From NCBI RefSeq assembly GCF_000287055.2, contig NZ_AJYQ02000001.1, positions 59,866 to 123,865 on the forward strand: DNA of 64,000 nucleotides, written 5' to 3'. Positions 1 through 7,867 of the stretch are shown piece after piece (positions within the stretch are counted from its first letter, which is position 1; each line of letters starts with the position of its first letter). A program made the position numbers and the translations under genes. The notes beneath the pieces are model-generated. The model was given only the letters and a program-made list of their open reading frames with translations, had not been told where the DNA came from and did not search any database. Source of the stretch: Vibrio genomosp. F10 str. ZF-129 (GTDB lineage: Bacteria > Pseudomonadota > Gammaproteobacteria > Enterobacterales > Vibrionaceae).

Positions 1-575
1 GACAGTACGTGATACCTCCGGAAAAAGTACAAGAAGTGATCGATGGTTTGCCCCTTGGTAAGCTCCCCGGTGTTGGTAAGGTGAGTTTGGAAAAGCTGAA
101 CAAGGCCGGGTTATTCTACTGCCAAGACATAAGAGAATGTGATTATCGTTCGCTGCTGTCTCAGTTTGGTCGCTTAGGCGCATCATTGTGGAAGCGAAGT
201 CAAGGCATTGATAATCGAGAGATCATTGTAGAGCGAGAAAGAAAAAGCGTCGGGGTAGAGAGGACATTCAGTCGGAATATCCACTCTTATGAAGAGTGTT
301 GGGAAGTCATAGAAAACCGGTTGTTTCCAGAGTTAGAGTTGCGCCTTGAAAAAGCACGCCCAAGTAAACTGATTATAAAGCAAGGGATCAAATTGAAGTT
401 TGCTGACTTTCAACAGACGACCATTGAGCACACTCAACATCAATTAGAGCTTAATGACTTTAAGGGATTACTCAGAGACATTATGAAACGTCAACAAGGC
501 CGTGAAATTCGTCTTCTTGGCTTAAGTGTTCTCCTTAAGCCAGAAATAGAGACGAAACAACTTAGCTTTTTCTAG
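1..575 (+). CDS. dinB: DNA polymerase IV (DinB), C-terminal part
   Basis: This is the 3' part of the Y-family translesion polymerase; the reading frame is open from the first base, so the gene starts outside the window. About 190 residues are visible. They begin in the thumb domain, with the helix-hairpin-helix stretch KLPGVGKVSLEKL, and continue through the little-finger domain (KSVGVERTF, IKLKFADFQQTT). The catalytic palm lies upstream and cannot be checked. The extreme C-terminus KQLSFF fits the QLxLF-type peptide that binds the sliding clamp. The last 14 bases overlap the 3' end of the convergent helicase gene. Identity is secure from close similarity to E. coli DinB over the whole visible part. 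Confidence 0.95.
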   Translation, partial: QYVIPPEKVQEVIDGLPLGKLPGVGKVSLEKLNKAGLFYCQDIRECDYRSLLSQFGRLGASLWKRSQGIDNREIIVERERKSVGVERTFSRNIHSYEECWEVIENRLFPELELRLEKARPSKLIIKQGIKLKFADFQQTTIEHTQHQLELNDFKGLLRDIMKRQQGREIRLLGLSVLLKPEIETKQLSFF

Positions 576-2478
576 CCGCTTGAACACAGATTAATACCTG
601 ACTAAATGATGAATTCTCTAACTTGCCAAAGCCTGCCATTTTCTTGGCTTTCAATTTAGTAGACAGTGGCGTAGTAATGCCACACAGCATTCGTGTTAAG
701 GCTTCATTACTTAGCGTTTTTTGACTTGCCTGAGTAAATTCGTTTAGCCACTCAGACAATAAATTAGGATTGATTTCATCCGGTTGTTTGTGTGGCAAAA
801 TAGCCGTTTCACCTTGGCATACTGAGCAATGCCCACAGTTTTTAGGCGCATTGTGATCTGAAAAATACAGCGCTAAACGTTGGCTTAAGCAAGTATCAGA
901 TTCGAAAAAATCAATCATTTCAGCTAATCGATTCGTTTCCGCACTTTCTTTATTTTTGAATAGGTGATTCAGTTTGTCGACGAGTTGCTCTTGCGGGCAT
1001 GAGGTGTCGTTAACCTGATAAACATCGGTAATTTGCTTACTTTCTAGTTCAATCCAACCCTGTTCATGGAAGTAATCGATGGCACTAATGACACGTTGTC
1101 GTTCGGCACTGTACACTTGCCACAGCGCATCAAAATCGACTTGGCACCAGGTTCTTGCCTTTGGTGAGCACGCAAAAATGGTCTCGACAAATTGACGGCG
1201 TTCTCCTTCAAATCTTTGCAATATTTTATCTTTAGTTGCAATGAATTTAAAACGATAGTCAGAAAAATAACTGTATTTAGGGGCAAGCACTCCCTCCAGT
1301 TCTAAATAAACGAGCAGTGTTTTTAAAGGCAATTGCCGTATATTTGAATCACGTGAAAAGCGAGTCAGTTGTGTTTCCCACTGTGGTGCGTTTTTATAGA
1401 TTTCATCAACGACATATTCTATTGAATCTCGATCTGGGGTATCACCATAAACGAAGTTTTGCAGTGTGTTGAGGCCATCTTTATTGCCAAGCAGCAAACA
1501 CTCAGATGGGTGACCATCTCGACCGGCACGGCCTATTTCCTGCGCATAGTTTTCAATGGACTTGGGAAGGTCAAAGTGAATGACTCGGCGAATGTCTGAT
1601 TTATCAACACCCATTCCAAAAGCAATGGTTGCGACAATGCAATGGACTTCACCAGACATAAACTGCTGCTGAATATACTCACGTTTTTCACTCTCTAGCC
1701 CTGCATGGTAAGCCAAAGCTGAAATACCCGTTTGCTGCAATTGCTGAGCAAGGTACTCGGCACTGTATTGAAGCGTGACATAAACAATGGTCGGAGAAAC
1801 TGGAGCGGCTTGAATGATCGTATTGAGCCGAGTGAGTTTGTCGTGTTGCTCACAGGGTAGAATGTTTAAATTGAGATTATTTCGGTAGAACCCAGTAATG
1901 ATTGTATTGTCTTGAGAGATCCCAAATTTACGTTGCATATCTTTCACAACATCCGTGGTGGCAGTTGCCGTTAGCAACAGGGTTTGTGGAATATTGAGCG
2001 CGGTCTGATAATGAGGAATCTTTAGATAGTCAGGTCGAAAATTATGTCCCCATTCGGAAATACAGTGCGCTTCATCAATGACGAGCAACGAGATAGGAAC
2101 TTGAGAGATAAACTGACGAAAACGTTCGTTTTTGAGGCGCTCTACTGAAATCATCAGTATCTTCAGCTTCCCACTACGTGCATCCGTCATCACTTGCTGA
2201 GTCTGCTGCTTGTCTTGGCTAGAATCGATCGAAGCCGCAGCAATGCCATGGCGGTGGAGAAAGCTGAGCTGATCTTTCATCAAGGCGAGGAGCGGAGATA
2301 TCACCAGAGTTAGGTGCGGCAGGTGTAGGGCGGGTAGTTGGTAACATAGAGATTTCCCCGCGCCTGTCGGAAAAATAGCAGCACATGATTGTCCTGTAAG
2401 TACGGCATCAATCACCAACTTCTGACCGCTTCTTAACGTATCAAACCCAAATGTTTGTTTTAATGACTGCTCAATCAT
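562..2478 (-). CDS. RecQ-family ATP-dependent DNA helicase
   Basis: A 638-residue superfamily 2 helicase expected to unwind DNA 3' to 5' during repair or recombination. The ATP-binding loop PTGAGKS is at residues 37-43, the DEAH box is in VIDEAHCISEWGHNFRP near residue 135, and motif VI appears as QEIGRAGRDG. A RecQ-type zinc site follows in the C-terminal third (one Cys, then C-x2-C-x2-C in NCGHCSVCQ). I do not recognise a typical HRDC domain in the last about 80 residues, so this may be a paralogue rather than the main RecQ. Motif I has GAG where RecQ usually has GGG. It converges on dinB with overlapping 3' ends and diverges from the GreA/B-like gene. Confidence 0.88.
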   Translation of the reverse strand: MIEQSLKQTFGFDTLRSGQKLVIDAVLTGQSCAAIFPTGAGKSLCYQLPALHLPHLTLVISPLLALMKDQLSFLHRHGIAAASIDSSQDKQQTQQVMTDARSGKLKILMISVERLKNERFRQFISQVPISLLVIDEAHCISEWGHNFRPDYLKIPHYQTALNIPQTLLLTATATTDVVKDMQRKFGISQDNTIITGFYRNNLNLNILPCEQHDKLTRLNTIIQAAPVSPTIVYVTLQYSAEYLAQQLQQTGISALAYHAGLESEKREYIQQQFMSGEVHCIVATIAFGMGVDKSDIRRVIHFDLPKSIENYAQEIGRAGRDGHPSECLLLGNKDGLNTLQNFVYGDTPDRDSIEYVVDEIYKNAPQWETQLTRFSRDSNIRQLPLKTLLVYLELEGVLAPKYSYFSDYRFKFIATKDKILQRFEGERRQFVETIFACSPKARTWCQVDFDALWQVYSAERQRVISAIDYFHEQGWIELESKQITDVYQVNDTSCPQEQLVDKLNHLFKNKESAETNRLAEMIDFFESDTCLSQRLALYFSDHNAPKNCGHCSVCQGETAILPHKQPDEINPNLLSEWLNEFTQASQKTLSNEALTRMLCGITTPLSTKLKAKKMAGFGKLENSSFSQVLICVQAARKS

Positions 2479-2562
2479 GTCTTACCCTAACTCCTATAAA
2501 AGCTTGCGCTCGATTCTACCTGATTCTATTCTGTTGCTCCTTGCTAAATTGATTGTTTCGGT

Positions 2563-3042
2563 ATGAACAAATTAGAGCTAAAACAAATAATCCTCATTTC
2601 ACTCAATGAAAAGTGGGAAATCGCTAAATCGGCGACTCAGCGTGCGATTGATGCCGCGACGGACGAAGAAACAGTCCCAGAGCATAAATATGACACACTC
2701 GCGTTAGAGGCTTCTTATTTGGCCCATGGACAGGCGCTGCGGGTTCAAGAGTGTAAAAAAGAGATACAACAGTTTGAATCCATGGTCTTTCATGATTTAA
2801 AAGATGAGAAGGTCGCTTTAGGTTCGTATGTCACCTTGTTATACGATGATGACAAGACCAAGCATTTGTTTATGGGGCCGTGTTCTGGTGGTGTGACGGT
2901 GAACTGGCAAGATCGCATAGTGTCGGTCATTACGCCTCTCGCCCCATTAGGCAAAGCGATGTTGGGGAAAAAGCTGGGTGAGGAAGTGGAACTCAAGGTC
3001 GGCGATTCAGTCTATAATTATGAGATTATTGATATTCATTAG
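2563..3042 (+). CDS. GreA/GreB-family transcription factor-like protein
   Basis: A 159-residue protein whose C-terminal half matches the FKBP-like domain of GreA/GreB/Rnk proteins (VSVITPLAPLGKAMLGKK then GEEVELKVG), which docks on RNA polymerase. The N-terminal half is charged and probably helical, but the canonical acidic tip of GreA/GreB (D-x-x-E-N-A/S-E-Y), which stimulates transcript cleavage, is not clearly present; the nearest stretch is EHKYDTLALEASYL. It may therefore bind polymerase without normal cleavage activity. The gene is divergent from the helicase (84 bp apart) and 42 bp upstream of the DUF2884 gene, possibly one transcript. The family is clear; the function is inferred. Confidence 0.75.
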   Translation: MNKLELKQIILISLNEKWEIAKSATQRAIDAATDEETVPEHKYDTLALEASYLAHGQALRVQECKKEIQQFESMVFHDLKDEKVALGSYVTLLYDDDKTKHLFMGPCSGGVTVNWQDRIVSVITPLAPLGKAMLGKKLGEEVELKVGDSVYNYEIIDIH

Positions 3043-3084
3043 ACATTGATATTAAGAGTTTCAACGTTTGAAGAATAGGTATAA

Positions 3085-3867
3085 ATGGATAACAGGATGA
3101 ATAATAAAATGAAAAAAGGTCTACTGTTTCTTTCCTTGTTGATGAGTCAGGCAGTGATGGGCCAAGCTGCGTGGGCTGGGCAATGTAAGGTGAGTTTGAA
3201 TAATGAAATCCATTTAAACGATGCTCAGTTTGAAGTTGTGAAAGAGAATGGCGATAGTGCTGTTGTTGATGAAAACAATGATTTATTCATTCTAGGAGAG
3301 AAAGTCACTCTTAACCCTGAACAGCAGGCCGCCTTGAAAAAGTACCGTGAAGAGATCAGCGGTTACCTACCTAAAGCAAAACAAGTCGCCAGTGATAGCG
3401 TTGCGTTAGTGTATGATATTGTTGATGATATTGCCGAAAGTATGGATACCCCTGAAGCGTTCGAAGAGGTAAAAGCCTCGGTTAGTGCGTTTTTAGCCGA
3501 TGTTGAAGCTCGTTACTATAAAGATGGAGATTTAGTGTTACCAGCGGATAGCTTTGACTCGATGACGCAGTCGTGGAGTGACGATTTTGAAAAGGCAAAA
3601 GAGATCTTCAATCAAGAATTTATCTCAAGCGCGTTTAATGCAATGAGCGAGAAGATGAAACAAGAGGGTGGGCTTAATCTCACCGAGCTTGCTGACAGTA
3701 TTGCCGAGCTTAAAATCAAAGTAGAACAGCGATTAAAAGAGCACAATCAAGAGGTGCAAAAGCAGACGGAAGAGCTTTGTGAATCGTTGGATGATATGGC
3801 AGGGCAGGAACAACAATTGCACCTGAAGATTCCTGAACTAAAAGATTATCAAGTCTTCACTATTTAA
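3085..3867 (+). CDS. DUF2884 (YggN-like) secreted protein
   Basis: A 260-residue protein resembling the YggN/DUF2884 family of unknown function. It opens with a basic segment, a hydrophobic core (LLFLSLLMSQAVMG) and a likely signal peptidase site after QAAWA-G, so it should be periplasmic. The mature part is acidic and strongly helical; residues about 190-245 look like a coiled coil (IAELKIKVEQRLKEHNQEV). Two cysteines (QCKV near the mature N-terminus and ELCES near the C-terminus) could form a disulfide. Starts at 3085, 3097 or 3109 are all possible; 3085 has an AGG at normal spacing. A strong terminator follows. Confidence 0.7.
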   Translation: MDNRMNNKMKKGLLFLSLLMSQAVMGQAAWAGQCKVSLNNEIHLNDAQFEVVKENGDSAVVDENNDLFILGEKVTLNPEQQAALKKYREEISGYLPKAKQVASDSVALVYDIVDDIAESMDTPEAFEEVKASVSAFLADVEARYYKDGDLVLPADSFDSMTQSWSDDFEKAKEIFNQEFISSAFNAMSEKMKQEGGLNLTELADSIAELKIKVEQRLKEHNQEVQKQTEELCESLDDMAGQEQQLHLKIPELKDYQVFTI

Positions 3868-3920
3868 ATGAGAGACTCTATTTAGTTGAGTATTGAGTTT
3901 CATTGATTGAATGACTATGG

Positions 3921-3954
3921 AAAAGCGCCTATTCGAATAGGCGCTTTTTTATTT
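3921..3954 (+). terminator. Rho-independent terminator after the DUF2884 gene
   Basis: A perfect 12-bp stem (AAAAGCGCCTAT / ATAGGCGCTTTT) with a TCGA loop runs straight into a T-tract. Confidence 0.93.
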
Positions 3955-4054
3955 AACGAGCGGACTTATTTAAAAGACAGAGTACTTAACGAACGAATTG
4001 CTCAAAGAACGGATTGCTTAACGGACTGAGTATTTCTACACAAGGAAATAATTC

Positions 4055-4144
4055 ATGTTTATTCGTACCAGCACTAGTTTCAGCCCCAACACTAATTTCA
4101 GCATCAGCGCTAACATCGGATTATCGGCTATTTTGGCCTTTTAA
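4055..4144 (+). CDS. Possible 29-codon small ORF upstream of the NSS transporter
   Basis: The 3955-4298 gap holds no larger gene. An ATG at 4055 sits 7 bases after AAGGAA and opens a 29-codon frame rich in Ser, Thr, Asn and Phe, beginning MFIRTSTSF and ending SAILAF. After it, TACGTC at about 4162 can pair with GACGTA at about 4198 around an inner CAGTT/AACTG hairpin. It lies upstream of the promoter I favour for the transporter and contains no Trp codon, so an attenuation role is not supported. It may be chance. Confidence 0.2.
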   Translation: MFIRTSTSFSPNTNFSISANIGLSAILAF

Positions 4145-4230
4145 TAGCGCCTCCCACTGCTGTACGTCTATTTTTACAGTTTGAATAACTGAAAGTGGAC
4201 GTATTTTCGTATGATTATTGCCCTGTGGCA

Positions 4231-4275
4231 TTGTTTTGTTATCTATTTATCAATATCGTACTAGTACACTAGTTT
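4231..4275 (+). promoter_or_regulatory. Promoter with TrpR-like operator upstream of the NSS transporter
   Basis: GTACTAGTACACTAGTTT at 4258-4275 has two CTAG half-sites separated by exactly 4 bases, the spacing of E. coli trp operators (CTAG-TTAA-CTAG). It overlaps a plausible but weak promoter: TTGTTT at 4231-4236, 17 bases, TATCGT at 4254-4259. That placement, over the -10 region, resembles the trp operon operator. The half-site match is seen; TrpR binding is inferred. Confidence 0.65.
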
Positions 4276-4298
4276 AATGATGCATTGGTAGAGGTTTT

Positions 4299-5660
4299 AT
4301 GTCTGGGCAAAGTTCGTCACAACGAGAGCATTTTAGTTCTCGAATTGGATTCATTCTCGCGGCCGCAGGTGCTGCTGTTGGGCTTGGTAATATTTGGGGT
4401 TTCCCAACTCAAGTGGCGAGTAATGGTGGCGGAGCCTTCTTACTGGTTTATTTATTGATGATTTTGGTTGTCGCTTTTCCAATGCTCGTAGTAGAACTGG
4501 CGATTGGTCGAGCGGGACAAGCTAACCCTGTTGACAGTATGCGTTCACTGACGGATAACTCATTGGCCAAGAAGCTCGGCAGTAGTATTGGTTGGTTGGG
4601 ATTAACCGTGCCGTGTGCGGTACTTGCTTTCTATAGTGTGGTCGGCGGTTGGCTAATCAGTTTTCTTATTGGTGCCATCACTGATCTATTGGGAATGGAA
4701 GCTGCGACGGCTTGGTTCAAAGGGTTTAGCGTTGAACGAAATCTCTTTGGCACTCTTGTTTTTTATGTGTTGACGATTTTGATTGTTCAAGGCGGTGTAA
4801 AGCAGGGCATTGAAAAGTGGTCTCGACGTTTAATGCCTGCATTGCTGGTTCTTTTTGCACTTTTGTTTGTCTACATCATGATGCAATCAGGAGCAATTGA
4901 AGGCTTGAAGCACTACTTGGTTCCTGACTTTGAAAAAGTCTTAGATCGAAAACTGATTCTAGCGGCAATGGGGCAGGGCTTCTTTTCTTTAACCATTGGT
5001 GGTTGTTCAATGCTGATTTATGGCTCGTATTTAAGTAAGAAAGAGAACTTACCTAAAATGGCCATGAATGTAACCTTGGTTGATACTGGGGTCGCCTTTA
5101 TTGCCGGATTAGTGGTGATGCCAGCGATGTTTGTCGCGATGCAGAAAGGCGTGCAGATTTACGCTGAAGATGGTTCATTGCTTAACTCGGACACGCTTGT
5201 TTTTACCGTACTTCCACTGATGTTTGATAGCTTAGGTTTATTGGGCCAATTATTTGCTGTTGTCTTCTTCTTACTACTCACTATTGCCGCGCTCACTTCT
5301 TCTATCTCTATGCTGGAGTGCCCAGTTGCTTTGGTGGGAGAGCGTTTCAAAACCTCTCGCGCGCCAACGAGCTGGGTACTTGGTGGACTTATTGCTCTTG
5401 TGAGCGTGATTATTGTCTATAATTTCGCCGAACTGTTTGGGTTGGTGGCAATGGTTGCAACGCAATATCTACAACCTTTTGCCGCTTTATTGTTCTGTCT
5501 ATTTGGTGGTTGGGTATGGAGTCGAAATGGAAAAATCAAAGAGATTGAGCAAGGCTGCCCTGAATTTACACAAGGTTGGTTTGGAAAACTGTGGCCCGCT
5601 TATATCAAGTTTGTTTGTCCAGTGTTAGTGGCTACCGTTATTTGGGCTTCTTTTGGCTAA
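4299..5660 (+). CDS. Sodium-dependent amino-acid transporter, NSS/SNF family (tryptophan predicted)
   Basis: A 453-residue inner-membrane sodium symporter of the LeuT/MhsT fold with about 11 membrane segments. The TM1 signature is at residues about 24-45 (AVGLGNIWGFP, NGGGAF) and the unwound TM6 is near residue 225 (GQGFFSLTIGGCSML). LeuT-type proteins normally read GNxxRFP in TM1, where Arg forms the extracellular gate; here it is Gly. The length equals that of 11-TM hydrophobic amino-acid transporters such as MhsT. The TrpR-like operator just upstream suggests tryptophan as substrate. Start ATG is preceded by AGAGG. It is monocistronic, with a terminator shared with the convergent pepD. Confidence 0.88.
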   Translation: MSGQSSSQREHFSSRIGFILAAAGAAVGLGNIWGFPTQVASNGGGAFLLVYLLMILVVAFPMLVVELAIGRAGQANPVDSMRSLTDNSLAKKLGSSIGWLGLTVPCAVLAFYSVVGGWLISFLIGAITDLLGMEAATAWFKGFSVERNLFGTLVFYVLTILIVQGGVKQGIEKWSRRLMPALLVLFALLFVYIMMQSGAIEGLKHYLVPDFEKVLDRKLILAAMGQGFFSLTIGGCSMLIYGSYLSKKENLPKMAMNVTLVDTGVAFIAGLVVMPAMFVAMQKGVQIYAEDGSLLNSDTLVFTVLPLMFDSLGLLGQLFAVVFFLLLTIAALTSSISMLECPVALVGERFKTSRAPTSWVLGGLIALVSVIIVYNFAELFGLVAMVATQYLQPFAALLFCLFGGWVWSRNGKIKEIEQGCPEFTQGWFGKLWPAYIKFVCPVLVATVIWASFG

Positions 5661-5713
5661 TGTGTTGAAGGGTTTGAGCGCATAGACGACTTAAGGTCAC
5701 CGAGCCTAAACAT

Positions 5714-5748
5714 AAAAAAGCCGAGTCATCTGATTCGGCTTTTTATTT
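5714..5748. terminator. Bidirectional terminator between the NSS gene and pepD
   Basis: AAAAAGCCGA and TCGGCTTTTT pair around a short loop, with A- and T-tracts on both sides. It can serve both convergent genes. Confidence 0.9.
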
Positions 5749-5769
5749 CAGGTAAGGCAGTGGAACTGA

Positions 5770-7242
5770 TTACGATTTTTCTGGGATAGCTTCCAATAGC
5801 GCGACCATTTGCTGCCAATAGAGAGCAACCGTATCAATTTTTACTTTCTCATCGGGAGAGTGAGGGAATTTGATCGTTGGACCAAAAGAGACCATATCCA
5901 TCTCTGGGTAAGGTTCTTTAAATAACCCACATTCTAAACCGGCGTGAATAACCATAATATTGGGCTTATGGCCGTAGATACCTTCGTACATATCTCTGAA
6001 AATGACCATGATTTCTGAGTCAGCATCTGGCTTCCAGCCTGGGTATGCGCCAGAAAATGCCATGTTTGCACCTGCCAACTCCGCAACAGACGCCAGCATT
6101 CCTTCAACTTGGGTTCGGCCAGAATCAATCAAAGAGCGAACCAAACATAACACCGTGATAGTGCTCTCTTCGGTGGTGACTACGCCAACGTTGAGTGAGG
6201 TTTCAACCACTCCGTCAATGTCATCACTCATACGGATCACGCCGTTAGGGCACGCATTGAGCGCAGCAATGAAACGTTGTTGATCGGCCGTCGCGATGAC
6301 TTGCTCAGTTGAAGAGTAAGCTTCGTTGATTGAAGTGATGTCCGTTTCAACGTTGCCAAGTTCGTCTTTTAGCATGGAAGTGTAGAAACTGAATAGCTCG
6401 TCTAGCTTTGTTTGGTTTTCCGCTGGGATCGCTACGATGATGCTTGCTTCACGAGGGATGGCATTACGTAGGCTACCACCTGCAAAGTTGATGAGACGTA
6501 GGTCCAGTTCTTGAGCATGCCCGGCAAGAAAACGAGCAATGAGTTTATTGGCATTGCCACGGCCAGTATGAATATCGCAGCCGGAGTGACCACCCTTTAG
6601 GCCTTTTAACGTCAATTTATGAGTAACATATCCGGTTGGGATCGCTTCGCGCTGAATATTAAACGTCATTGAACCGTCAATACCTCCAGCACACCCCATG
6701 TAGACCTCGCCTTCCTGTTCTGAATCGGTGTTGAGAAGAATGTCACCTTCTAACCAACCCGCCTCTAAACCAAATGCACCCGTCATTCCGGCTTCTTCAT
6801 CGATCGTCAGTAAAACCTCTAGTGGGCCGTGTTTAAGCTCGCTTGAAGCTAGAACCGCCAGACACGATGCCATACCAATGCCATTATCGGCACCTAATGT
6901 CGTCCCTTTTGCGGTGACCCACTCGCCATCAATGTATGGCTGAATAGGATCCTTGGCGAAGTCGTGCACGGTATCTTCATTTTTTTGTGGCACCATATCA
7001 ATATGAGCCTGGAGAACAACACCTTTTCTGTTTTCCATTCCTGGTGTGGCTGGTTTTTTGATAAAGACATTCCCCGTCGGATCTCTGCGAACATCAAGAC
7101 CTTCTGCTTTTGCCCAGCTAATGATGTACTGAGCCAGCTCTTCTTCATGCTTAGAAGGGTGGGGAATAGAACAGATTTTATCGAAAAACTGCCAAATTGA
7201 AGCGGGTGATAAACGACTAATTTCAGAATGAAACTCAGGCAT
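5770..7242 (-). CDS. pepD: Aminoacyl-histidine dipeptidase (peptidase D)
   Basis: A 490-residue cytosolic M20-family zinc dipeptidase that splits Xaa-His dipeptides such as carnosine. Metal-ligand motifs are visible: LQAHIDMVPQ (His and Asp, residues about 78-87), GADNGIGMA (about 117-125), DEEAGMTGAFG with the catalytic and bridging acids (about 148-158), and a C-terminal HAGLECG with the last His ligand. Length matches E. coli PepD. The start has a strong AAGGAG ribosome site. In E. coli pepD directly precedes gpt; here about 2.3 kb holding a small transcription unit and a purine permease lies between them. Confidence 0.96.
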   Translation of the reverse strand: MPEFHSEISRLSPASIWQFFDKICSIPHPSKHEEELAQYIISWAKAEGLDVRRDPTGNVFIKKPATPGMENRKGVVLQAHIDMVPQKNEDTVHDFAKDPIQPYIDGEWVTAKGTTLGADNGIGMASCLAVLASSELKHGPLEVLLTIDEEAGMTGAFGLEAGWLEGDILLNTDSEQEGEVYMGCAGGIDGSMTFNIQREAIPTGYVTHKLTLKGLKGGHSGCDIHTGRGNANKLIARFLAGHAQELDLRLINFAGGSLRNAIPREASIIVAIPAENQTKLDELFSFYTSMLKDELGNVETDITSINEAYSSTEQVIATADQQRFIAALNACPNGVIRMSDDIDGVVETSLNVGVVTTEESTITVLCLVRSLIDSGRTQVEGMLASVAELAGANMAFSGAYPGWKPDADSEIMVIFRDMYEGIYGHKPNIMVIHAGLECGLFKEPYPEMDMVSFGPTIKFPHSPDEKVKIDTVALYWQQMVALLEAIPEKS

Positions 7243-7480
7243 GGTTAACTCCTTTATGTTGTTTGGTTGAGATTTAAATAGGGTTTAATGCAAGGAAGTA
7301 GACTATTTGACTATCTATTGTCCTGCTTAAAATCTCGTGTACTCAGCATACCATTACCTTAGGTCAGCGAGTAGCCTAAGTGACCAACAGCCTTAATGGA
7401 TTATGGAATTGGCGGGTGCTATTGGATTGTTAAGTGAAACAACACACCTACCTTTCAAGCTGTCATTCAGTTTGAATGGT
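7243..7480. other. Non-coding region upstream of pepD
   Basis: No gene is seen. It should hold the pepD promoter on the minus strand, but I could not fix its boxes. An inverted repeat CTTAGG (7358-7363) / CCTAAG (7375-7380), interlaced with GGTCA/TGACC, is the only structure noticed. Confidence 0.4.
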
Positions 7481-7486
7481 ATTTTT

Positions 7487-7577
7487 TGTAATTAAATTAC
7501 GCAATATGGGTCTTTTATGGATTTTTTGTGATTTAAATCACTTTTTAGTTGTAATGTAATTTCTTGGTGGTATATTA
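7487..7577 (+). promoter_or_regulatory. Promoter of the small transcription unit with a CRP-like site
   Basis: TGTGA-N6-TCACT at 7527-7542 matches 9 of 10 CRP half-site positions and contains the perfect 14-bp palindrome GTGATTTAAATCAC. A related palindrome, GTAATTAAATTAC, lies at 7488-7500, about 40 bp upstream and also preceded by ATTTTTT. Downstream are TTGTAA (7549-7554) and TATATT (7571-7576), 16 bases apart, giving a start near 7583. The CRP-like centre would then be near -49, not a standard activating position, so the direction of control is open. The same palindrome also partly fits FNR. Confidence 0.55.
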
Positions 7578-7683
7578 ATACTCAACTTCAGAAAGAAGAA
7601 CAAATGCTCAAAGGATGAGTCCGTTAATCGCCTCCATGGAACTGAGAATCAAATGGTATTTAATTGATTTTAAGGTGATAGTT

Positions 7684-7770
7684 ATGAAAAGTTTACCAAC
7701 TACAACGTTCTGGACTAACAGCAATGTTTACACTAGCGACTTTGTATACCCAATCAGTTTTGGTTATTAA
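7684..7770 (+). CDS. Putative 28-codon small protein, aromatic-rich
   Basis: ATG at 7684 is preceded by AAGGTG at good spacing and opens a 28-codon frame starting MKSLPTTTFW and ending VYPISFGY. Seven of 28 residues are aromatic (3 Phe, 1 Trp, 3 Tyr). It sits inside what looks like a complete unit of about 310 nt: promoter near 7549-7576 and terminator at 7868-7895. The last codon and the stop lie in the loop of a 9-bp hairpin. I do not recognise the peptide. It could be a real small protein, a leader-type peptide, or an incidental frame in a small RNA. Confidence 0.45.
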   Translation: MKSLPTTTFWTNSNVYTSDFVYPISFGY

Positions 7771-7781
7771 TCACCAAAACT
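7756..7781 (+). repeat. Hairpin across the stop codon of the small ORF
   Basis: AGTTTTGGT (7756-7764) and ACCAAAACT (7773-7781) form a perfect 9-bp stem with an 8-base loop holding the final Tyr codon and TAA. No T-tract follows, so this is not a terminator. A ribosome at the stop codon would melt it. Confidence 0.6.
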
Positions 7782-7867
7782 ATGAGTAGCCACTAACGAG
7801 ATACTCGACACGTTTTACCCCTATATATTGGAATTTTTTTACAGCTTAATGGCTGAGATGATTCAAC

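Noticed and set aside
7481..7505. Upstream palindrome read as a TyrR box because of the aromatic-rich peptide
   Set aside because: TyrR boxes need TGTAAA-N6-TTTACA; the right half here (ACGCAA) does not fit.
7605..7650. GGATGAGTCC followed by GGAACTGAGAA, recalling a hammerhead ribozyme core
   Set aside because: The invariant CUGAUGA and GAAA elements are not both present and the helices do not close.
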